Below are positions 16,024 to 24,300 of a stretch of 64,000 nt of DNA, in pieces (the stretch's first letter is position 1; every line of letters starts with the position of its first letter). The stretch is from an uncultured Flavobacteriales bacterium (lineage in GTDB: Bacteria; Bacteroidota; Bacteroidia; Flavobacteriales; Crocinitomicaceae), in NCBI GenBank assembly GCA_946479285.1, contig CAMLFH010000001.1, forward strand, positions 186,001 through 250,000. The letters are read 5' to 3'. The notes beneath the pieces were generated by a model that made no database searches, was not told the origin of the DNA, and saw nothing but the letters and a program-made list of their open reading frames with translations. Both the position numbers and the translations under genes were made by a program.

Positions 16024-16059
16024 TAGCTCCTTCAATCAGCCGCGGCTGAACACCTCTCT
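16024..16059 (-). pseudogene. remnant of the 5' half of a tRNA-Ser
   Basis: On the plus strand TAGCTCCTTCAA (16024-16035) and ACACCTCTCT (16050-16059) are identical to 15964-15975 and 15984-15993 of the intact tRNA-Ser. Between them the 8 D-arm bases are replaced by the 14-bp perfect palindrome TCAGCCGCGGCTGA. The anticodon and 3' half are missing. Confidence 0.75.
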
Positions 16060-16161
16060 ATTTTAGTGGAGTGCAAAAATACATTTTTTATTTGAATCTC
16101 CCACTTTGAATGAAATCAATGTTTATTAAATCTCCAAAACTATTCGCATCTTTGAATTATT

Positions 16162-16926
16162 ATGAGATCTACTATCATCGAAACGATTGCCAAAATCGAA
16201 AAAGAGAAAAACATTAAAGTGTTGTATGCCTGTGAAACAGGTTCGCGTGCCTGGGGTTTTCCTTCGCCGGATAGCGATTATGACGTGCGTATGATTTACA
16301 AGCACGAGCGGAATTGGTATTTGACTATTTCTGAAAAAAAAGATACCATTGAAGCGATGCTCAACGACGGAGATTTGGATATTACCGGTTGGGATATCCG
16401 TAAATGCCTGCGTCTTTTATGGAAATCCAACGGAGCGCTCCTGGAACGGTTGCAATCTCCAATTGTGTATTATGCCGAACCCGGCTTTCTGGAACTGATC
16501 AAACCGGTTGCAGATCTGTGCTTTTCTCCTATCGCAACGATTTTTCATTACCTCCACATGGGAAAGAACAGTTACGATGATATCAAAGACGAGGAACAGA
16601 TCAAGCTGAAGAAATTGTTTTATGCGCTGCGTGCTGCATTTGCGTGTAAGTGGATTTTGGACAAGGGAACAACCCCTCCAATCGTGTTTCAGACCATGTT
16701 GCATGAGTTGAATATTGATAGCGCGTTGAGAAGCCGTATCGAAAACCTGATCGAATTGAAATCCGGGAAGAATGAGAGCTACATTCATCAGCAGGAACCG
16801 CAGTTGAATGGTTTTATAGAAGAACAGTTTTCACGTGCCGAACAGGAAGCAAATGCATTGAAAGCGCGTGTAGAAAAGCGAATCGATTTGGACAGCTTAT
16901 TTTTGCAATTGCTGGGAGAAAAGTGA
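16162..16926 (+). CDS. RlaP/YcgL-type nucleotidyltransferase, first of a tandem pair
   Basis: A 254-residue member of the DNA-polymerase-beta-type nucleotidyltransferase superfamily (PF10127 type). The signature GSRAWGFPSPDSDYDVR (residues 28-44) supplies the Gly-Ser and the two Asp ligands of the two-metal site. SNGALLERLQSPIVY and the long helical C-terminus also match RlaP-like proteins, which appear in predicted RNA-repair operons; substrate untested. It ends in a 1-base TGATG overlap with a paralogous gene. Confidence 0.85.
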   Translation: MRSTIIETIAKIEKEKNIKVLYACETGSRAWGFPSPDSDYDVRMIYKHERNWYLTISEKKDTIEAMLNDGDLDITGWDIRKCLRLLWKSNGALLERLQSPIVYYAEPGFLELIKPVADLCFSPIATIFHYLHMGKNSYDDIKDEEQIKLKKLFYALRAAFACKWILDKGTTPPIVFQTMLHELNIDSALRSRIENLIELKSGKNESYIHQQEPQLNGFIEEQFSRAEQEANALKARVEKRIDLDSLFLQLLGEK

Positions 16927-17996
16927 TGCTGAACATTCACCGGTTACACGAAGAAAATCAACAGCTATTGTTGAAATGTATCAGTGGGAGCAGGGCCTAT
17001 GGCCTGGATACTCCCCAGTCGGATACCGATTACAAAGGGGTTTTTGTTTCTCCCAAAACAACGTTCTACGGCTCTCATTTTACGGATCAAATTGCCAATG
17101 AGACGAATGACATTGTTTATTTCGAATGGAAGAAATTCATAGATCTCCTGGGAAAGAATAATCCGACGGTCCTGGAATTACTGGCAACACCGGATGATTG
17201 CGTTTTGTACAAACATCCCTTGATTGAAGGATTTAAAACGGAAGATTTCCTGTCCAAATTATGCTGTCAGACCTTTGCGGGGTATGCACAGTCGCAGATT
17301 AAAAAGGCACGGGGATTAAATAAAAAGATCAGCAACCCGGTTGAACCGCTTAGAAAGGAAATTCCGGACTTTTGTTTCGTGATAGATGGAATGAATGTAG
17401 TTCCGCTATCACAGTGGCTTTCTGACCGCAATTTTAAAGACACGGACTGTGGATTGGTAAAGATTCCGCACATGCGGGATGCTTATGCGCTGTTTCATAA
17501 TTCTCAGATAGAAACTGGCTTTCTGAAAGGAATTTATTCCGGTGCTGATTCAAACGATGTTTCATTAAGTTCTATTCCGAAAGGAATTCAGCCTTTGAAC
17601 CTAATGAGTTTCAATAAAGATGCTTATTCGATCCATTGTAAAGAGTATGCGCAATATTGGGAATGGATCGGAAAGCGGAATGAAAACAGGTACCAGAGTA
17701 CTATTTCTCATGGAAAGAACTACGATGCAAAAAATATGATGCATACCTTTCGATTACTCCATATGGCGGAAGAAATTGCCCGTGAAGGAAAAATCTTTGT
17801 TCGTCGTACGGATAGAGAATTCCTGATGAACATTCGGGAAGGAAAATTCGAATACACTGATTTATTGGCTCGTGCCGAAGAAAAAGTGCTGCTTATTGAA
17901 GAGTTATTTGAGCGAAGCACGCTTCCACAGGAGCCGAATTTGGAAAAATTAGAAGAATTATTAGTTCAGGTCCGGGATACCTATTATTTGTCGTAA
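16926..17996 (+). CDS. RlaP-type nucleotidyltransferase, second of a tandem pair
   Basis: A 356-residue paralogue of the preceding protein with the same catalytic signature, GSRAYGLDTPQSDTDYKGV (residues about 22-40), followed by the VYFEWKKF segment, which likely contributes the third acidic residue, and NPTVLELLATP. I chose ATG at 16926, overlapping the upstream TGA; a GTG one codon earlier is also possible. The extra length lies in the C-terminal helical half (HTFRLLHMAEEIAREG...). Tight coupling to the paralogue suggests a heteromeric or divided-function pair. No other RNA-repair genes are next to it. Confidence 0.85.
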   Translation: MLNIHRLHEENQQLLLKCISGSRAYGLDTPQSDTDYKGVFVSPKTTFYGSHFTDQIANETNDIVYFEWKKFIDLLGKNNPTVLELLATPDDCVLYKHPLIEGFKTEDFLSKLCCQTFAGYAQSQIKKARGLNKKISNPVEPLRKEIPDFCFVIDGMNVVPLSQWLSDRNFKDTDCGLVKIPHMRDAYALFHNSQIETGFLKGIYSGADSNDVSLSSIPKGIQPLNLMSFNKDAYSIHCKEYAQYWEWIGKRNENRYQSTISHGKNYDAKNMMHTFRLLHMAEEIAREGKIFVRRTDREFLMNIREGKFEYTDLLARAEEKVLLIEELFERSTLPQEPNLEKLEELLVQVRDTYYLS

Positions 17997-18046
17997 ATCA
18001 ATTTTCAATTCACTGATTCAATCCCAAATAAAGCTGATATAAAAAC

Positions 18047-18077
18047 AAAGGCTGCCCGATTTACTCGGACAGCCTTT
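18047..18077. terminator. bidirectional rho-independent terminator
   Basis: AAAGGCTG (18047-18054) and CAGCCTTT (18070-18077) pair, extended by CCGA/TCGG after one mismatch. It lies between the convergent nucleotidyltransferase and OmpA genes. Confidence 0.75.
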
Positions 18078-18117
18078 CTAACCTAACCACTATTTACTCT
18101 GACCTAAGCGTTAAATA

Positions 18118-20376
18118 TTAGAAGTTGTCAGTACTTGTATTCGTAACTTTCAATTTATCGTCTCCTGTTGAGATGACTTTGAATTCGGTTCTCCGGTTTT
18201 TCTCGTGCTCTTCTTCCGGGCAGTCGGATTTGACAGCACCTTCGCATTCACATCCGTTGAGCAGGCGCGATTCTCCGTAACCTTTTCCGTAGATTCGTGC
18301 CGGATTGGTGATCTTCTTTTTGATGTATTCTGCCGAAGCTTTGGCGCGATTATCAGACAATTTCATGTTGTAAGCTTTGGATGCACGGCAATCGGTGTGT
18401 GAACCCAATTCTACCACCATGTTGGGGTATTTGTTCATGACCTCAACGATCTTGTCTAATTCCTTTGCAGCATTCGGACGGATAACATACTTGTTCAAAT
18501 CAAAATTGATGGGGTTGATCTGCACCATTTCTGACAAGTCTTTTACTTCCGGGTCCAGTCCCAGGTCCAGGTTTGCGTGAACATCGTATTGTCCCGGTCT
18601 GTCGAACAAGGTATTGTAAGTAACCGTTTTCGAAAAGTATCCTTCTTTTTGGATCACCAGGTTATAGCTTCCACGGTCATTGAGTTTCTTTCCGAAAAGT
18701 GCTTCGCGGAAGTCCCCGGATGCCGGAGTAGTAATCTTCTTGGACTTATTGGTCATGTTATCAACCAGGTAAACGGAAACATTTTCCAAAGGCTTTCCTG
18801 TTTTCTTGTCTGTGATCAATGCGTACAGAGACAAGCCCGGATCTTTTTCCAAAATGACGTCAGCTATCACAACCTGTTCGTTGGTGAAAGTGTTTGCTGA
18901 GTTCTTTCCGTCGAAATAGTCGGTTTTTGAACCCGCCAATCCGTAGTTTTTCTCGTATTCTGCTTCAAAGGAATATGCGCCTTTCTCGTCTGCAGAAACA
19001 GTACCGATGATGGTTCCTTTGTCGTCTTTCAGATCAATTTTTGCATTCGGAATGATTTCTCCTTTCTTGTCTTTCGCCGTTCCTTTGATGGTAACACCAA
19101 AAGTAATCGGCCGGATCAATTGTACTGCGTAGATATCATCACCACCTTTTCCGCCGGCACGATTGGAAGAAAGAAAACCTGTTTTCAGGTCTTTCGATAA
19201 GTTGAATGCGAAATCATCGTATTGGCTGTTGACAGGAACTCCCAGGCTGTGGATTTTCCCGATATTTCCGTTTTCGGGGAAAGCAACAAACACGTCTAAT
19301 CCTCCCAATCCGGGATGTCCGTCTGTTGAAAAGGACAACCTTTGTTCCGAATCGATGAATGGGAACATTTCCTGTCCTTCCGTATTGATCTTGTTTCCAA
19401 GATTGATCATTTCACCGAATGTTCCGTTTTCCAGCACAGCTGCTTTGTAGATATCAGCACCGCCTTTTCCTCCGGGTTTGTCCGAAACGAAGTACATGGT
19501 TTTTCCGTCAGCTGTAAGGGCCGGATGACCGATCGAGTAATCTTTCGAATTGTAGGGAAACTCTTTTTCATCCGTCCATTTACCGTTCTCATCTACTTTT
19601 GCAATGTAGAGTTTCAGGTTCTGGATCTTCTGTCCGTCACGGCGTTTTTTACCGGAAGAAACATTGTTCCGTGTAAAGTAAACGGTCTTTCCATCCGGGG
19701 AAAAGGCAAGCGGACCTTCGTGGAATTTGGTATTTACTTTCGAAATGCGTTTTGGAGATCCCAATTTATGATCGGTACTCACGGTTGCAGCATACAGGTC
19801 CAAAAAGCGGTTCGCATTCCAGGACCATTCTTTTTTCACGAATACGCGTTTCTTGCGGGCAGTTATGAAATACATCTCGTTTTGTGAAGGGTTGTAGTAA
19901 CCGCCAAAATCCGCAACTCCGGTGTTTAAATCCAGGTTTGTCAGGCTGAAGAACGGCGCTGTTTTCTCAATTTTGGATTTGTAACCGGTGTTTCCTAAGA
20001 ACAGTTGGCTTCTCAAATCCGCCTGCGCGGCGCTGCTGTACTTATTCATCCACTTGTCGCTCTCCCCATAATTCCCGCTCTGTTTCAAAACGTAAGCGTA
20101 GTTATAATAATCGTCCGGTTTTGCTTCGGAAGACTCGATCATTTTGCCATAGTATTCCACCGATTTCGTGTAGTTGTCCATCTTCAGGTAACTGTAGGCC
20201 AGTTTGCTTTTCAATGAAGGACTGTCTACTTCCGAACCAATTAGTTCTTCGTATAATGCTGCAGCATAGGCGTAGGATAAGCGGTTGAAATGGCTGTCTG
20301 CTTTTTTCAGCTTCCCCGATTGTCCGCATACCGACAATGAAACACTGCAGATAATTGCTAATAATATCGTTTTCAT
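18118..20376 (-). CDS. OmpA-family protein with TPR, PD40 repeats and carboxypeptidase-regulatory domain (PorE-like)
   Basis: A 752-residue outer-membrane-associated protein. I chose ATG at 20374-20376 for its signal peptide (MKTILLAIICSVSLSVCGQS). Order: a TPR-like N-terminal region, WD40-like PD40 repeats (FSPDGKTVYFTRNN, LTADGKTMYFVSDKPGGKGGADIYKA, STDGHPGLGGLDVFVA), CarboxypepD_reg-like domains, and a C-terminal OmpA domain (LGSHTDCRASKAYNMKLSDNRAKA) that binds peptidoglycan. This architecture, next to PorP/SprF, matches the T9SS-associated partner that anchors surface adhesins. It is the last gene of the four-gene operon. Confidence 0.9.
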   Translation of the reverse strand: MKTILLAIICSVSLSVCGQSGKLKKADSHFNRLSYAYAAALYEELIGSEVDSPSLKSKLAYSYLKMDNYTKSVEYYGKMIESSEAKPDDYYNYAYVLKQSGNYGESDKWMNKYSSAAQADLRSQLFLGNTGYKSKIEKTAPFFSLTNLDLNTGVADFGGYYNPSQNEMYFITARKKRVFVKKEWSWNANRFLDLYAATVSTDHKLGSPKRISKVNTKFHEGPLAFSPDGKTVYFTRNNVSSGKKRRDGQKIQNLKLYIAKVDENGKWTDEKEFPYNSKDYSIGHPALTADGKTMYFVSDKPGGKGGADIYKAAVLENGTFGEMINLGNKINTEGQEMFPFIDSEQRLSFSTDGHPGLGGLDVFVAFPENGNIGKIHSLGVPVNSQYDDFAFNLSKDLKTGFLSSNRAGGKGGDDIYAVQLIRPITFGVTIKGTAKDKKGEIIPNAKIDLKDDKGTIIGTVSADEKGAYSFEAEYEKNYGLAGSKTDYFDGKNSANTFTNEQVVIADVILEKDPGLSLYALITDKKTGKPLENVSVYLVDNMTNKSKKITTPASGDFREALFGKKLNDRGSYNLVIQKEGYFSKTVTYNTLFDRPGQYDVHANLDLGLDPEVKDLSEMVQINPINFDLNKYVIRPNAAKELDKIVEVMNKYPNMVVELGSHTDCRASKAYNMKLSDNRAKASAEYIKKKITNPARIYGKGYGESRLLNGCECEGAVKSDCPEEEHEKNRRTEFKVISTGDDKLKVTNTSTDNF

Positions 20377-20395
20377 GTTTGTGTCTTTATTGGAT

Positions 20396-21319
20396 TTAGA
20401 AATAACGAGGTGAACGGATTCCTTCTTTTTTGAAGACAAAGTCGTAGGACAGCATGACTTCAAAAGACCCATCGTTGTATTTCCTGATTTTTTGCGTACC
20501 GAAATCACTTGCTATACCGATCTTAAACTGCGGTGAAAGCTGGAATTGTACAAATGCTCCGAAAGCAGCCTGCAAGCGGTAATTCGCTCCGAACCAAACT
20601 TTTTCGTTGAAAATAGCTGCTAATGTCATATCCAGGCTCAATGGCGCTCCTTCGGTAATTTTCACCAATGATGTTGGTCTCAGCTTCCACTTACCCGACA
20701 AAGGAATAACTCCGCCGACTGTCCCGAAATAATGACGGCGTTCCAGGCTTGTTTTACTCACTTCATCATAGCTTTGCTCAATGATTTTCGGGGAACTTAC
20801 TCCGATAAAAAACGAGGGAGTGTGGTAGTAAATACCTGCTCCGAAATTCGGATTGACATTGTTGCGGATGTTCTGCAGTAATTTTGGATCGTCAGGCGTG
20901 TTGCTGTTCAATCCGTCTCTCCCGATATTGATAAGGTTGATCCCGCCTTTTACACCAAAAGCCAGCTTGCCTTTGTGGTTCTTGAAGCGGATCGTATAAG
21001 AAACATCTGCATAGAACATTGTTTGGTTCATCGGACCTACATTGTCGTTTACGGCTGTCAATCCCAGTCCCACTGATTCGTAAGAAAGCGGTGAATGGAT
21101 ACTGAAGGTAGAAGAACGCGGTCTTCCGTCAAATCCTACCCATTGTTCGCGGTGGATCCCGGTCATATTCAACATTCCCCGACTTCCTGCATAGGCTGGA
21201 TTTATAAACAGCATATTATCAAAATACTGGGTATAATGAGGGTCCTGCTGTGCGTTTGCACCGGTGCTTCCAAGAAGCACCAGCATCAAACATGCTATTA
21301 AAAATTGTTTTGTTCTCAT
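20396..21319 (-). CDS. PorP/SprF family type IX secretion outer-membrane protein
   Basis: The 307-residue protein has a signal peptide (MRTKQFLIACLMLVLLGSTGANA), the family start QQDPHYTQYFDNMLFINPAYAGSR, and a series of amphipathic beta-strands ending in an aromatic residue. SprF-type proteins are needed for surface display of a cognate large cargo carrying a type B sorting domain. The cargo is the 1706-residue protein encoded 25 bases upstream. Downstream, 19 bases away, is the OmpA partner. Confidence 0.95.
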   Translation of the reverse strand: MRTKQFLIACLMLVLLGSTGANAQQDPHYTQYFDNMLFINPAYAGSRGMLNMTGIHREQWVGFDGRPRSSTFSIHSPLSYESVGLGLTAVNDNVGPMNQTMFYADVSYTIRFKNHKGKLAFGVKGGINLINIGRDGLNSNTPDDPKLLQNIRNNVNPNFGAGIYYHTPSFFIGVSSPKIIEQSYDEVSKTSLERRHYFGTVGGVIPLSGKWKLRPTSLVKITEGAPLSLDMTLAAIFNEKVWFGANYRLQAAFGAFVQFQLSPQFKIGIASDFGTQKIRKYNDGSFEVMLSYDFVFKKEGIRSPRYF

Positions 21320-21344
21320 CTTTTCAAGTTGAAAATTTCTATTC

Positions 21345-24300
21345 TTATCGCTGGATGTATACGTATCCTTTCAATACTCCAGCTGTTTCATCTTTTGTAT
21401 CCAGTACGTAGAAGTATGTTCCTGTAGGAAGTTCTGTTCCGCCGACATTCAAAGAACTGTTCGAAGTACCGTCCCAGGTATTCAGATATCCGTCTGCAGA
21501 GAACACCACATTCCCCCAGCGGTTGAACACTGTCAGCTGGTTATCCGGGTAACTTTCGATGCCTTTTATCACCCATACTTCGTTAATACCATCGCCATCA
21601 GGCGTGAACGCATTGGAAATATCAATTCCGCATGTTTTTGGATCACACGGATCAAGTGGATCAGAACCAGCTGTTACTTCTTCGCCGTTTGTGATTCCGT
21701 CACCATCGCAATCTGCATTGTTCCATCCTGCAGTTGGCGTGCCTGTTTGGCTAGCTGCTGTAAAATCGCATGGATTGTTCGGATTAGTTCCATCTATTGT
21801 TTCCGTACCATTTGTTACACCGTCACCGTCGCAGTCGGAAGTATTCCATGCTCCGCCCTGTGTCAGTGTTACATTGGACGCTGTGTAATCACACGGATCA
21901 TTTGGATTTGTTCCATCCGTTACTTCTTGTCCGTTCGGAACTCCGTCACCGTCACAGTCCACAGTGTTCCAAGCCGCAACCGGCGTTACTGTTTGACTGG
22001 AAGTATTGTAATCACACGGATTGGCCGGATCTGTGCCATCTGTTAACTCCGTACCGTTTGTTACACCATCACCGTCGCAATCCGCATTGTTCCATGCCGC
22101 GGTTGGCGTTCCGGTTTGGTTTACCAGGGTAAAGTCGCATGGATCAAGCGGGTTGTCTCCATTTGTTACTTCGCTTCCATTTGGAACTCCATCGCCGTCA
22201 CAATCTGCACCGTTCCATGCTGCGTTTGGTGCTCCTGTCTGGCTTGCAAGTGTCAAATCACACGGATCGTTCGGATCAGTGCCATCTGTTACTTCCGTTC
22301 CGTTTGGTACACCATCGCCATCACAATCTGCATTGTTCCATGCAGCAGTTGGCGTTCCGGTTTGGCTTGCCAATGTAAAGTCACACGGATCATTCGGATT
22401 TGTACCATCAGTTACTTCCGTACCGTTTGGTACACCGTCGCCATCACAATCTGCATTGTTCCATGCAGCAGTCGGTGTCAGTGTCTGGCTTGCCAATGTA
22501 AAGTCGCACGGATCGTTCGGATCAGTTCCGTCAGTTAGTTCATCGCCATTCGTTACCCCATCGCCATCGCAGTCATTTGCCGGATTTGACAAACATGGAA
22601 TAACAGTAATAATAACCTGCGCCGTATCGCACAATACCGGCATTCCCGTATCGCAAATCGAATAGATCAGGGTATCGTTTCCGCTGAATCCTGGGTTCGG
22701 CGTGTAGGTAATTTCACCTGTTAACGGATCAATGGTTGTTGTACCGTTTGAAGGCGGAGTCACAACAGTTACAGTTGTTTCGTCCAGGTTTCCATCAGGA
22801 TCGGTATCGTTTGCAGGAGAGTCGATCACCACCGGGTTTCCTTCATTAGTAGATGCATTATCTGTATTTGCGATAGGTGCATCATTAATAGGTGTTACTG
22901 TAATCACGACAACTGCTGTATCACACAATACCGGCATTCCCGTATCGCAAATGGAATAAACCAGGGTGTCGTTCCCACTGAATCCAGAGTTTGGTGTGTA
23001 AGTAATTTCACCTGTTAACGGATCAATGGTTGTTGTACCATTTACAGCCGGAGTCACAATAGTTACGCTCGTTTCGTCCAGGTTTCCGTCAACATCCGTA
23101 TCATTGGAAGGAACGTCTATTACAACCGGAATGTCTTCATTGGTTGCTGCAGTATCATCGTTAGCATCCGGGTTGTCATTGAATGGATTTACTGTAATCA
23201 CAACCAAAGCTGTGTCACATAATACCGGCATTCCCGTATCGCAAATTGAATAGATTAAAGTATCCGTTCCATTAAAGTTCGGATCAGGAGTATAGGTAAT
23301 TTCACCTGTAACAGGATCAATCGTTACTGTTCCGTTTGTTGGAGGTGTAACAACTGTCACGCTGGTGTTGTCCAGGTTTCCATCAGGATCTGTGTCGTTT
23401 GAGGGTATATTGATTACTACAGGAGTATCTTCGTCAGTAGTTTCCGTATCGCTGTTTGCTGTTGGAGCATCGTTCACCGAATTTACTGTAATCACAACAA
23501 GAGCTGTGTCACACAATACCGGCATTCCCGTATCACAAATCGAGTAAATCAAGGTGTCATTTCCGCTAAAGCCCGGATCCGGTGTGTAGGTAACCTCACC
23601 TGTAACAGGATCAATGGTTGTCGTTCCATTTGCAGGCGGAGTGACAATAGTTACGCTCGTTTCATCCAGGTTTCCGTCAATATCCGTATCATTGGAAGGC
23701 ACATCAACTACTACCGGAGTATCTTCAGTGGTGGATACTGTATCTCCGTTTGCTATTGGAGCATCATTCACCGGATTTACCGTGATAATAACCATAGCCG
23801 TATCACAGAACACCGGCATTCCCATATCACAAATGGAGTAGATTAAAGTATCTGTTCCCTGGAAATCCGGATTCGGTGTGTATGTAATTTCTCCCGTAAC
23901 CGGATTTATCGTTGTTGCACCGTTTGACGGAGCATCTGTAATTGTAACATTTGTATTGTCCAGGTTTCCGTTAGGATCGGTGTCATTTGCAGGTACGTTG
24001 ATCACAACCGGTGTGTCTTCATTGGTTGTTCCCGAATTTCCGTTTGCTACAGGCGGACAATTCGTCACAGTAACCGGTAAAGTAATGTGTGCTGCATTGT
24101 ATTCACAAGGATTCAATGGATTTGTTCCGTCTGTTGCTTCTGTATTGTTCGTTACACCGTCACCGTCGCAATCTGCACCGTTCCAGGTAACATCAGGAAT
24201 AACGCTTTGGCTTGCTAATACAAATTCACACGGATTGTTCGGATCAGTTCCGTCTGCTGCTTCATCGCCGTTCGTTACACCGTCACCATCACAATCGCCG

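Noticed and set aside
22021..22665. A 214-codon open frame on the plus strand across the cargo repeat region, and several similar ones from 21559 to 24576
   Set aside because: These are antisense frames created by the repeated TSP3/Ig coding units of the minus-strand cargo gene; they show repetitive low-information proteins and no start context.
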